From NCBI GenBank assembly GCA_963995505.1, contig OZ023199.1, positions 9,097,373-9,161,372 of the forward strand: a stretch of DNA of 64,000 nucleotides, read 5' to 3'. Positions 35,701 to 46,511 of the stretch are shown here, one piece after another. The notes under the pieces are model-generated. The model ran no database searches, had not been told where the DNA came from, and worked only from the letters and a program-made list of their open reading frames with translations. The position numbers and the translations under genes were made by a program. Within the stretch, counting starts at the first letter, position 1. Each line of letters opens with the position of its first letter. The stretch comes from Hypericum androsaemum (Eukaryota > Streptophyta > Magnoliopsida > Malpighiales > Hypericaceae).

Positions 35701-36496
35701 TTTTCTTTTATGCAGACTCAAAATTGGAACAACTGGAAAAAGAAGAATTCTAGAAAGAAAAACAGTTTGCCACCCCTGAAGATCTGCGAGAATTTTACTA
35801 CTCTTACGCCCACCAAAAAGGATTTGGTGTGCGTACTGAGTATAGGAGAGGACAGATTATCAATGGCCTGAATACCATATATTATGTCAAATACGTCTGC
35901 AACAAAGAGGGCTTCCGTCGGCCATCTAAGAATTTAAAAGAGAAAGATGCTTGGCCTTATGATCAAAGAGAGGAAAGAGTTGGGTGTCGTGCAATGATTT
36001 ATTTCCATTATTCGATAGAGACAGCAGCTTATTATATAAAGGAATGGGTTGTTGAACATAATGATCACGAGCTACACTCTGAGGCGTGTTCCCATATGCA
36101 CAGATCAGCCAGAGCTCTCAATCCTATTCAGCAACACATAGCTAACCTAAATAATCAAATAGGTATCCCACTAAGATCATCTTATGAGCTGATGGCAGTA
36201 GCTGCTGGAGGTAAGCAACATCTTGGCTTCCTTCACGTGGATCTAAAAAACCATCTGGGCAGTCGAAGACAAAGGGCAATGAAAGGAGGTGAAGCTACTG
36301 CCCTGCTCGAGTATTTCAGAACAGAAGCATACCAAAATCTGTCTTTTTATTATGATATAGAAGTGGACTGTGAAGAAAGGATTGCAAACATTTTTTGGGA
36401 TAACAGAAGGATGAGGATGGACTATAAATATTTTGGTGATGCAATCTGCTTCGACACAACATACCAAAAAAACAAAAATTATCGGCCATTAGGTAT

Positions 36497-36626
36497 GTTG
36501 AATGGTTGGTCAACTCTGATTGAACGGTTTTTTCAGTTGCGATTGAATGGTTCATTCTTTTCGATTGAATGGATTGTTCAGTCCGAATGACTGGTTTGTT
36601 CAGTTCTGATTGAATGGTTTGTTCAC
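36497..36626 (+). repeat. 23-bp microrepeat array 2 (transposase intron 3)
   Basis: About six units of GATTGAATGGTTTGTTCAGT type, same orientation as array 1; it fills almost the whole intron. Confidence 0.85.
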
Positions 36627-37417
36627 CTCATGCAGCACTATTCGTTGGATATGACAACCATCGCATGGGCTGCATTTTCGGTGCAGCTCTTCTGTTTGAC
36701 AAGACAACAGATTTATTTCGATGGTTGTTCAAAACTTTCTTAAGGTGCATGAATGACAAAGCACCAGAAACGGTCTTCACTGACCAGGATGCAGCAATAT
36801 CTAATGCCATCGGGTTTGAGCTGCCAAATACGTACCATTGTCTCTGTACATGGCATATACTAGAGAACGCGAAGAAACATCTTAGCCGTCTATACACATC
36901 TAAGGTAGCAAATTCGTTCCTTTATATGATAAATGAGGTAGACGATGAGGAAGAGTTTAATTATGAATGGAATCTGATGATACAAGAGTGTTTCAACTCT
37001 GTTGGACACAAATGGCTGAATACAATACACAATTCAAGAAGGAAATGGTCATCTGCATGGGTTAAGCAACACTTCACCGCTGGGATGGTCACAACACAAG
37101 TCGTTGAATCCTTCAACAGCATTATAAGGCGGTATCTCCAACCCGAATACAACCTCCTACAATTCTTCACATATTTTAACCATCTTTTGGATGGCAGAAG
37201 GCATGAAGTAGCTAAGGCCGACTATGACTCCAAGGATAAGAGGCGCAACAACAAAAATAGACGCAACCAATTGCTAAATTCAGCAGAAGTCTATACACAT
37301 TGCATGTATGACAAGTTTCAGGAACAATACGATCAATCTGCTGCCTACATGATAGAGCTGCAATGGGACAACCAACATCTCACGCGTATGCTCTATCACT
37401 GCCCCTGATTGTTGTGT

Positions 37418-37480
37418 TATGATTTAATGGTTTGTTCTGACCTGCTTAAATGATTTGTTGTTCGATGATTAGATGGTCTT
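37418..37480 (+). repeat. 23-bp microrepeat array 3 (transposase intron 4)
   Basis: About three degenerate units (ATGATTTAATGGTTTGTTCT and relatives) in the same orientation. Confidence 0.7.
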
Positions 37481-38230
37481 TGTTAATACCATGTGCAGAT
37501 CACATTAGACACTACAATGTCTACATACTTTTGAAGGAAGACCCTTTAGTTAAGCTAGATGAGAGAATGGTGTAGGTTCACAAGTCACAAATGATACTCA
37601 CATGCGCATGCCGTTTGTATGAAATAATTGGACTATTTTGCAGACACATATTAATAGTCATGGGGGCTTTGAGATCCTTAGGAGAAGAAGAATTCAGAGA
37701 GCTGCCTAACCATTATGTTATGAAAAGGTGGACAATAAAAGCAAAGGATGGACTGGAGGAATCCGAGCTCCCTTTAAGAAGTAGTCAAAAAAGTAACAAC
37801 AATGAAAGCTTCAATAAAGTAAAATGCAAGCTACTGGAGCTGGCAGATGAAGCCTTGTTGGATGCCCAGAATATCAATATTCTGGAAGAGCTAATTGTTA
37901 CTGCGAGACATTAAATTCGACAACGTAGAGAAGCTCAAACACAATCAGCGCAACCAGATGATTTTCAGACATCAACATCAACATCTCAACAACTTGGCAA
38001 AACTTTAAAGATGAGAGAGAATCCAAGGAAGTCAAAGAATAGAATAAAGAGTAAAAATGAGATTGGACGGATGAACAAAAAGGCAAAGTACAAATGTTTA
38101 GCGATAGACTTGAACAATCCTGCCCAATAACAAGATTTATTATATGTTTATGTTCATTCCCATGCATTCTGATACTGTGGATACATTGATTGATGACATT
38201 AGTGCTCTTTTAATACAGTGGGCTGTGCTT

Positions 38231-38870
38231 TAATAATCAAATGGTTTGCTAGGTTATGATTCAATGGTTCGCTATGTTACGATTCAATGGTTCGCTATGT
38301 TACGATTCAATTGTTTGTTATTTTACGATTCAATGGTTTACTAGGTTACGATTTAATGCTTTGGAATGTTACGATTCAATGGTTTTCTATACGGTGATAT
38401 AATGGTTGGCTTTTTTATAATACAATGATAAGGAGTTTATGGATAGAATGAACAAATATTTAGTGATAGACTTGAACATTCCTGCCCAATAACAAACATA
38501 ACAAAGATATTTAATTATCTTCTCTCAAGGTTCAATGGTTTGGCATGTTACGATTCAATGGTTTGCTATGTTACGATTCAATGGTTTATTATTTTATGAT
38601 TCAATGGTTTACTAGGTTATGATTTAATGGTTTGCTATGATTTGATATAATGGTTGACTTTTTTACAATGCAATGATGAGGGGGTTGGGGATAGAATTGA
38701 ACACACACTTAGCGATAGGCTTGAACATTCCTGCCCAATAACAAACATAACAAAGATATTTAATGTTTCTTCTCTCAAGGTTCAATGGTTTGCTATGTTA
38801 CGATTCAATAGTTTGCTATGCTACGATTCAATAGTTTGCTATGTTACGATTAGACACCATGCAATGGTTT
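38231..38870 (+). repeat. 23-bp microrepeat array 4 and duplicated transposase tail
   Basis: Largest array, units of GATTCAATGGTTTGCTATGT type. Twice interrupted (38458-38520, 38705-38765) by copies of the transposase 3' tail, AGACTTGAACATTCCTGCCC plus AATAAC, giving a ~250-bp higher-order repeat that includes the original tail at 38098-38136. Confidence 0.85.
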
Positions 38871-40639
38871 GCTATATTACATCAGAAGCACACAAAATCT
38901 GTAGATCAGTAATATCAACTCGAATAAACCGTGGATATGTTTAGCATAATAACTAGGTGCATGTTCAACAATAGTTCGACCGAAAAAGTGTATAACAGGA
39001 ACAACGTCCAACCGCAGAGTATCACAATCATTTAACACCCTTCTTCTTGCCTTTAGACCCTCTCCATTTCATGGCGGCTTGCACAACCAATGGCAACACA
39101 AGATTATCAGGGTGCACCACCATTATCTTCAATATATTCTTCCTGTGCTCAATAAGAAATGCACTTGTCTTCCAATTGCTTGTGTACATTGGATCAATCT
39201 CATTCAATGGCCAGCGTTTGGTGTATAGTTCACAGAAGAGGGACGCATATACTCCACAACTTCGGTTGTCGGGTTGCTTCAGAACATTATGCAAGATCCT
39301 GAATTCGTATTCTTCAGCATTTACTTCTCTGAAATCACTCAGAAAGTAAATAAAAAGACAAAAAATCTTTTGTGCATGGTTGATCAACTCCTCCTCCCTC
39401 TGTTCAACATTCATGCTGTCTAAGACAAAACAACCTTTCGAGGCAACATCGATCACGAACACAGAAAAGTGATCAGCGTGGAACCATGGGAAGATCCACT
39501 GTCAACGAAAACAAAAACAAAAATAAAAATCAACACAAAACTTGAGAACTATAAAAATAAAAACAACTGCAATTAAATTTACATATAGAATGCGCTTCTT
39601 GTCTACAGGTTTCCTCAGAAAAGGGAAAAAACTATTAACGATATTCTCAATATCTGTGAAATGAACACGAGGGTTGGTAATTCCATCAACATTTGGATGG
39701 TCAGACTTCAACCACCTTCCCTACAATCATTTATCAAAAAGAATAAAATACAAAAGCATCAGATATCATCCGATGGATTACAATGTTATCTATCATTCAA
39801 TTGTATGATACTCACCGCTACCCAAATAGGGAGTATCACACGATCAATATTCTCCCCACGGGCTTTCATCCATTTGAGATGATATCTGAGATACTAATCT
39901 ACAGCTGTTGATGAAAGCCACATCATTGGGCCAAGAGATTCGGTGTCGTCCCGCACCAATATGATATTACCATCCCATCCAAAAATTTCCCCGCTGCAAG
40001 CCATAACAGCAAAATTATTTAAAAAAACATAGCTAAAGAAATATTGCACAACCACCCACATATCGATGACGTTCATACAAATTAACTTACGACATATTTG
40101 GTCTCTTCCCTATTGCATACTGCCAGATAACATCATTCATATCATCCGTCATCTCCATGAACACTTTCGTCGCATCCGCAGCCGCCTCTGGCCGATTAAC
40201 AAATTTTTCAACATGCTTATTGTATCTGGGAGGTGGGTTGTTAACCTTTACCTCCCTTACAAGTGCTTCAATCTCAGCGGGGGTCAACTCATGCACAACA
40301 TCCCACTCAAATTCTTTCCCTTTGTCCTTTTTCATCTTCTTAGAGCAAGGAGGAGGATCCATTGCTACTCCTTTATCCTTATTCCCCCTCGTACGACGGT
40401 AAGGAAAATCTATTTGTGGAACATCAGAAGCTGGCACTCCTTCGTTCTTATCCCACCTCTTCCTCTTCTTCTTATCCTCACCCGTAAAAGGAGTCTTCAG
40501 GTTCTTACTACGATACCTTGTACGCTTGCCTACAACATCAGGAACCGCCGGCTCATCCGAAATAATCATACCCGGGGCACCAGTAACATCACCACTACCC
40601 ACATTACCCGCCTCCTCCTTTTTGTCAGCAATCAGCTTT

Positions 40640-40900
40640 GCTGAAACCTCATCTACATGTGCAAAAAGCAAATGTGTAAAATTTGGATCATTAAACAAGC
40701 TTTGCGAATCAGATTCATTTAGCTTTGTTGAAATCTCGTCAACCCGAGCAAAAAGCAATTGTGTAAAAATAGGATCATTAAACAAGCTTTGCGAATCAGT
40801 TTCGTTTAGCTTTGCTGAAATCTCGTCAACCCGGGCAAAAAGCAATTGTGTAAAAATTGGGTCATTAAACAAGCTCTGCGAATCAGATTCTTTGGACTGG
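40640..40900 (-). repeat. 87-bp tandem triple repeat in the ULP1 gene
   Basis: Three in-frame units encoding DSQSLFNDPIFTQLLFARVD followed by EISAKLNE, the third more diverged. A further in-frame 57-bp duplication (EEQEG.EKGEAGVGEGVVG) lies at about 41690-41805. Confidence 0.9.
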
Positions 40901-41304
40901 CTGGCATCTCCAGCAGGTTGGTGAACGTTATGTGTGGCAGCAAATTTATCGAAAAGATCTTCAAAACCTAATGAAAAAGATGGAGGATCAAACTCATTAC
41001 CAATACGAGGTGCATCATCCTTTTTCTCATCACGATGATAATGATCAGACCCCTTACCCTCTTTGACCCCCTTAACAACTTCTTGTGACAGAACCTCTGC
41101 ACTCCTAACAGCGTCTTCACCCATGCTTGATACTGATGCGAAAACATCACTCTGAATGTCCTCACTCGGGGTGGCGCCACTAGCTTGAGTAGGCGTATAA
41201 TCTCAATCATCATGTTTGTCATCCGCATTATACTTTTTGCCTCTCCTAAGTTCCCACATATGAATCGCCTGTTACAGCATATATTAACAACAAATTATTT
41301 GTTA

Positions 41305-41496
41305 TGTAATCATCAAACAGTTTGATCTATTGTGATTAGATGGCTTGTTCTGTTATGATTAAATGGTTTGTTCTGTTTGATCTATTGTGATTAAATGGCT
41401 TGTTCTGTTATGATTAAATGGTTTGTTCTGCTATGATTGAATGGTTTGGTCTGTGATTATTACATTGTTTGTTATGTGATGATTAAATGGTTTGGT
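41305..41496 (+). repeat. 23-bp microrepeat array 5 (between ULP1-gene exons)
   Basis: About eight units (ATGATTAAATGGTTTGTTCT, GTGATTAAATGGCTTGTTCT). Orientation is the same as arrays 1-4 although the host gene here is on the minus strand. Confidence 0.85.
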
Positions 41497-43469
41497 AACA
41501 AGGAATTACCTTTTTGTTCTGCCGCCTTCTCGCCCTCAACCTTGACAACACATCATTCACAACTTCACGCTTGTCACGTGACGCTGCTGGAAATTGATCA
41601 TTCACCTCTGCACCCTCATTTTCTAAATTGCTATCTTCCCCCCATCACTCCCTCTACCCCTGTCGCTCCATCTCCCACTCCATCCTCTTCTCCTACCACT
41701 CCCTCACCCACTCCAGCCTCTCCCTTCTCCCTACCCTCCTGCTCCTCTCCCACCACTCCCTCACCCACTCCAGCCTCTCCCTTCTCCCCACCCTCCTGCT
41801 CCTCTCCCACTTCCTCTACCCCTTCAGCCTCTCCCTTCTTCCCGTCCTCTTTCATTGCCGTACCCTTCCCCTTCTATCATCAATCTCTGCCATGATCTTT
41901 CTTCTAAGGGATTTCAGGTCTTTGATCCGAACATCGATTTCTCCTAATTTTTCAAGAAGCTGCAACAACAGATTAAAAAGATTTAAATATCAGATATTAA
42001 GAACAAAAAATTTAAATATCAGATATTAAGAATACAATACAAATATAAAGAAATAAAATGAAACAAGCACCTCTTTGTCTGGCAACAACAACTATTGGTC
42101 ATCATTTGCATCCGAGGAGGAAGGGACATTTCCAGCAGCAGCAAGCTCTGCAAGGTGGGTATGGTATCTCATCAACAAGTGCGTGTTACCACCATACTTG
42201 ATTACAATGGTAGCATCACTATCTAGCCCAAGCCTCAACCCAACATTGGCCCTTTCAGCAACATACTTGCACCAATTATATTTCCTTGAATGGTGTGGCG
42301 GATTAATATATGCATAAAGCTTGCCGCAAACCACATCAGATGTGGTTGGGGCAAGGAAAACCCCAATGCCATACAAGATATATAATTGTGCCCAATCTAC
42401 ATCCGCAACCGGCTTATCACACAACAAAACCGCCCTCACTTCCTTGAGCCTAATAAAAGAATGTTTTCTCCGTTTCAATGAATACCTACCCAGAAAATCG
42501 ATGAGATTCATTTTCCCATCTCCCTTCCCCCTGAAATCATCACGATCTAGAACAATATCAACATCCCCATTTGGGATGCCATAGCTGTTGTTCACAAACA
42601 ACTCAGAAACAGTACGCAAATGTGCCCCCTTATCCTTGCATATTGCAGCAAACTCAGCCATCTGCTTTGGTTTAATATCAGCCTCTTCAACTTTGAAGAG
42701 GTAGGAAAACCCAGCTTGCTTAATGAAACGTATCCGTTCTGCAGCATCTGGGTGACTTTGGGGACCAAACAAACGACAATTCAATTCCTTCATGTAGCTC
42801 GGCCTCCCACACGACTTTTGTTCTCGACCCACCTGCAATAAAAATAACCATAAACTTGGCTTCGATGAACAGGACAAACTATTTAATAATGAACATCAAA
42901 CAATTGAAACACCTCCGGAACAAAGCGTGACTCTAAAATAACACTAAAATCCCTAAATAACAGTAAAAATAAAATAAAGGTCTCGACAAATCAAAAACCC
43001 TAAATAACACCTAAAATCCCTAAAAAAAATAAAGAAAACCCTCGATAAAATCGAAAACCGAAAACCCTAAATAACACAAAAAAATAACTACCAAACCCTA
43101 ATAATCATAAGAACGTGGAAGACTATGAAGTAAAAGGAGAAGTACGTGACCTCGCCGTCGGTTGTCGACCTCGCTTTCGATTTTCGACCTCGCCGTTGAT
43201 TGTCCATCTGGCCCGCTCGAGACATCGCAGTTGGTTGTACGCCTCGTTCGCTGCGTCCGTAGCCCACCTCGTTCACTCGACGTCAGTTGGAACCGACTAG
43301 AGAAAAGGGGGATAGAGAGACAGACAGAGAGAGAGCGCGAAGAGAGAGTATAGTTGGAGAAGCAGAGGAGACGCGATTTTGAAAAAAGGGAGGAAGGGCG
43401 GTTTCGCGGTTGTATTCACGCGCTCACGAAAGGGGGCAATTAAGTTAACAAACGTGACTAAAATACCCC

Positions 43470-43585
43470 CGACCATCCCTGCCCCGTCAGATCAACGTTC
43501 TATTTTTTCGGATTGATCCAACGACCTAGAAACTATCCAGAACGGGCCTGGACTGAAATCAAAGCCCAGGAGGGAATTCGCTTCC
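43470..43585 (-). repeat. Right terminal inverted repeat of the FAR1/ULP1 MULE
   Basis: Inverted partner of 34857-34950, with TGACTAAAATACCCCC and GCCCAGGAGGGAATTCGC. Confidence 0.75.
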
Positions 43586-43901
43586 CTCCACGAGTCCGAC
43601 GAGACCATACTTTTATTCATTCTTATTTTGTCCATTAGGTGAAGAAACTGGCCGCCCCATCACTCCAAAGGGTTATTTCTCAACAACAATAAAAATCACT
43701 CGAAAGGGTCCTAAAAAAAACACTTGAAAGAGCAAGACAAATTTTCTGTACTCTATCGCCTCAATCCCTTACCCTACCAACCACTGAATGATACGTAATT
43801 TAAATATTTTTCTCAAAAAATCACTTTTAGTGTTTCGAGAAAAAAGATAAAACTAAAAAATAAATAAAATAAATAAAATTCGATACAATAAATTAGTTTT
43901 A

Positions 43902-45045
43902 GGGAAAATGACAGATAAGTATCCTGTAGTTTCACATTTTCACAACAGGGTACCCTATGGTTTCAAATTGGTTAGTCCTTGTGGTTTTTGAAATTTTTTC
44001 CAGGCAAGTCCAGAGTAGCTATCCGTCCACATGGTCTTCGACAACGTCGTTTTTGGTCCTATGTGGCTGACACGTGGATAACATGGTTAATTATATATAT
44101 AATTTATTTATATTTCTTAAATAACCCTATATATATATATATATCCTCTCATCCCTTCCCCCTCCTCCTCCTTCACTAACCCATACCGCTCCAACGATAA
44201 CTCTATGAAATCAAACACAACCCTATGAAATCCCCACCCCAATCTGCTCCAACGACACCCCAAGCATCAGCGAAGTGAACCCCGTCGCCGTCATCTGCCC
44301 AGTCGACTTCCTCCTTGGCGCTGGCCCTGCCTCGTCGGAGAACGGCGTAGGCGACTGGAGTAAGTTCAGCACCAGCGCCGACAGCTCGTACAGAACCTGG
44401 GTGTGATGGTCCTGCTGCTGCCGGCTCATCATCTCTCTCTCTCCTCTCAAGAAATTTATGAAATTGAGTTGGTGGGTTTTGGAGATGCGTTGTTGCTGTT
44501 TAATGGGTCATTGCTTAATTTGGAATATACATATGGATGGTTCTGAGCGTGACTATGTAAGCCTTTTTGTAGTCGGGTCGGGCCATGAGAGGGACTCCAA
44601 CACCCGTTTGATCTCGATCTTTGTTACCGACGAGATCATCTTTATCGTGATCTCTCAGATATTGTCGAACGTCATCGGGGGTAGAAGCTATTGGGAGGTT
44701 TGAGGACTTTGAAATTGGAATTTGGTTAGAGAGGAGAGGGGTACAGGGAGGAAGATGATGGAGGAACGGATGGAGTTTTAATTTTTTATTATATATTAAA
44801 AAATTAGAGACTGTTTAGGTAATTTGTAATAATACACATCAGGAATAACTAAACCAATGCGATAATGACGTGTTCACCACGCAGGATAAAAAATGACAGC
44901 GGTTCAAGCGCGTATGGACGGGCAGTTGCCCTGGACCTGCCCGGGAATTTTTTTGAAAAGCACAGAGACTAAATTACCAATTTGAAACTACAGGGTACCC
45001 CGTTGTAAAAAAATAAAATTACAGGGTACTTATATGTCCTTTTCC
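43902..45045. mobile_element. Small MULE F with captured host-like fragment
   Basis: Perfect 9-bp target duplication TTAGTTTTA (43893-43901 and 45046-45054). Inverted ends of about 100 bp: GGGAAAATGACAGATAAGTA mirrors TACTTATATGTCCTTTTCC; inner TCAAATTGGTTAGTC mirrors GACTAAATTACCAATTTGA. Interior carries minus-strand coding-like sequence. Family of MULE N (2899-4015). Confidence 0.9.
44247..44430 (-). pseudogene. Captured N-terminal fragment of a small plant membrane protein (tentative)
   Basis: Minus-strand frame with MSRQQQDHHTQVLYELSALV, LNLLQSPTPFSDE and TGFTSLMLGVSLE. I associate this with a small (about 110 aa) plant predicted transmembrane protein family of unknown function, but only the N-terminal part is present and the hydrophobic C terminus is missing. 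A second minus-strand segment upstream (about 44700-44560; IASTPDDVRQYLRDHDKD) looks like a separate captured exon of unknown origin. Confidence 0.4.
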
Positions 45046-45054
45046 TTAGTTTTA

Positions 45055-46511
45055 TGGCTTCTTTGGTATGGGAATGGTGGTTGATGCTGTAGCTATCATT
45101 AAGCCAAAACCCAGTGAGGAGGTGAGCAATCGGTTTAAACCAACTCGAACCGAAAATCGAAACACAGAAATAATAGAAACTGAACCGTTCAATACTTTTT
45201 GTTTTGTATCCTCCAAATAAATAAATAAACCTTCTAGTTTTGGACCAGAACCAACCGAGCATTCCAATTCTAAAAAATCGGCCCAATTTTTTGAACCAGC
45301 TTTGAACTAAAGTTTTGGTTTGATTTTGGTTGGTTTCGCAGTTCTCGGATTTTTTTTCTCATCCATATACCCCGGTTGTATAATATAATCAATTGCAGAA
45401 CAAGATGTTGTTGTTATCTTGTTCGGATTATTCCGGACAAGAATATTTTTATCAAGTAATATCTTGTATGATATAATTATGTGGACATTTTTTGGCTCGT
45501 TTATAGTCGAGAGGGGAACTTTAGCTAATCATGTATTCATCAATTTTTTGGGTGTTGATTACGACATGAAAGTAGACTCGGTTTTCAAAGTTGATGCCCT
45601 CGCCAATACCACTTATACCCAACATTTTATTTTTGTGATCGTGATATATACATCAATCAACATTTGTCAAAATCGGGTCCTAATATTATCTCTAGCGTTT
45701 ACGCTATATATTGTAACTCTTTTTTTTAAGGTAACTTTTTTACACCAAAATTTGAAAGCTGAACCTCCTCGAATTGGTGAACGCTTTGTGTCATTAAACA
45801 GGTTTAGTTTTTGTAATTCATTATGTAAGTGACTACTATAAACGGAAAGACTTCTAAACCACCCTTCTAAAAAAATAACCCTGTTGTTGTAAGTGAAGTC
45901 ATAGATTCTGCTTACTTGAAACAATAACTTGTTAATTTTGTTTGAAATTCCAATTGTCCGTATTATCCTAATTCGTAAAAAAAATGGAACTATTTTTGAA
46001 ACGTTCTATTTCCGGATACAGATGAAAAAAAAATCATTTTCACATAACTGAAAATCAAAATAACGCATCCGAATGCACACACTTTTTCCAAATTAAGAAT
46101 TTTCCTCTTTATCCTCCCTTTTTCTTTTGCTATATATGAGTAATGAGTTGGACTATGTAGAAATTTTCACGTTCTTTGGGCCCGAAATCAGATTATTGGA
46201 ACCCATTGGGACACGACATCAAAACATAAACGAATTGGACTTTGTACTAAATTGGACAGTCATCGGTTGCAGCCCATGATATATTAGGGAGTTCAACCGA
46301 AAGGTCCGGCATTCGATGGGATGCCCACGTCTCAAACTAAAAGAGAGAAATAATTGTTCGTACTTTTACAACATTATCAAGAAATAGGCACGTGATAAGT
46401 TATATATTATATATGAAATGGCCTATGTATTTATTTGATAAGCTTGCCAAGAAAATATATAAAGAGAACATTGTGAATAAGTCCTAGATTTATTTATCCA
46501 TATATTGTTTC
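45055..46511. other. AT-rich interval, no gene supported
   Basis: Several open frames of 70-137 codons are present but their composition is not protein-like and none is recognised. Confidence 0.5.

Larger units (their letters stand above)
35170..38130 (+). pseudogene. FAR1/FHY3-type Mutator transposase gene with three in-frame stops
   Basis: Five exons fit in one phase: 35170-35278, 35367-35444, 35716-36492, 36636-37385, 37499-38130 (2346 nt, 782 codons including final TAA). FAR1 DNA-binding region: LREFYYSYAHQKGFGVRTEY, VCNKEGFR and CRAMIYFH with WVVEHNDHELHS. MULE catalytic domain: FGDAICFDTTY (first Asp), ETVFTDQDAAI (second Asp), YHCLCTWHI, and VVESFNSIIRRYL. SWIM zinc finger: LTCACRLYEIIGLFCRH. 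Premature stops: TAG 35751-35753, TAG 37573-37575, TAA 37912-37914, each in frame. Not a host FRS gene by context: it lies between MULE ends with a 9-bp target duplication. Introns 2, 3 and 4 are filled with a microrepeat. Confidence 0.9.
39028..42832 (-). pseudogene. ULP1-type SUMO protease-like gene of the MULE, disrupted
   Basis: Multi-exon minus-strand gene. The first recognised exon (from 42832) encodes a ~240-residue N-terminal domain like that of plant transposon ULP1 proteins (KELNCRLFGPQSHPDAAERI, YILYGIGVFLAPTTSDVVCG). Then a coiled, acidic Glu/Gly-rich stretch, an exon with a 29-residue triple repeat, and the C-terminal peptidase C48 domain: FHADHFSVFVIDV (His), GCFVLDSMN (Asp), DNRSCGVYASLF (Cys). 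Other exons: 39890-39818 (KWMKARGENIDRVILPIWVA) and about 39721-39580. An in-frame TAG at 42094-42092 sits where CAG is expected (DDQ, stop, LLLPDKE joining LLEKLGEID), and a 1-nt shift lies near 41870. Probably removes SUMO or another ubiquitin-like modifier in intact relatives; the benefit to the element is unknown. Confidence 0.8.
34857..43585. mobile_element. 8.7-kb Mutator-like element with FAR1-type transposase and ULP1 gene
   Basis: Flanked by a perfect 9-bp duplication CTCCACGAG (34848-34856 and 43586-43594). The ends are imperfect inverted repeats: left GGGACGCGATTTGGTCCTGG, right (reverse complement) GGAAGCGAATTCCCTCCTGG, then TCCAGAAC/GGCCTGGAC blocks and GGGGGTATTATGGTCA versus GGGGGTATTTTAGTCA. 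It contains a FAR1/FHY3-like transposase gene (plus) and a ULP1-protease gene (minus) arranged convergently, plus five arrays of a ~23-bp microrepeat. Coupling of a MULE transposase with a ULP1-like protease is known from Kaonashi-type MULEs. Both genes carry stops, so this copy is probably inactive. Confidence 0.93.

Noticed and set aside
35829..37914. Treating the FAR1-like gene as a functional host FRS transcription factor
   Set aside because: It has three in-frame stops and lies within MULE ends with a 9-bp target duplication and a ULP1 partner.
45419..45832. 137-codon plus-strand open frame
   Set aside because: Hydrophobic, low-complexity reading of AT-rich DNA with no motif and no gene-like context; no splice or promoter support.
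46264..46345. tRNA/SINE-like GGTCCGGCATTCGA stretch
   Set aside because: Only a weak B-box resemblance; no A box at the right distance and no poly(A) tail or duplication.
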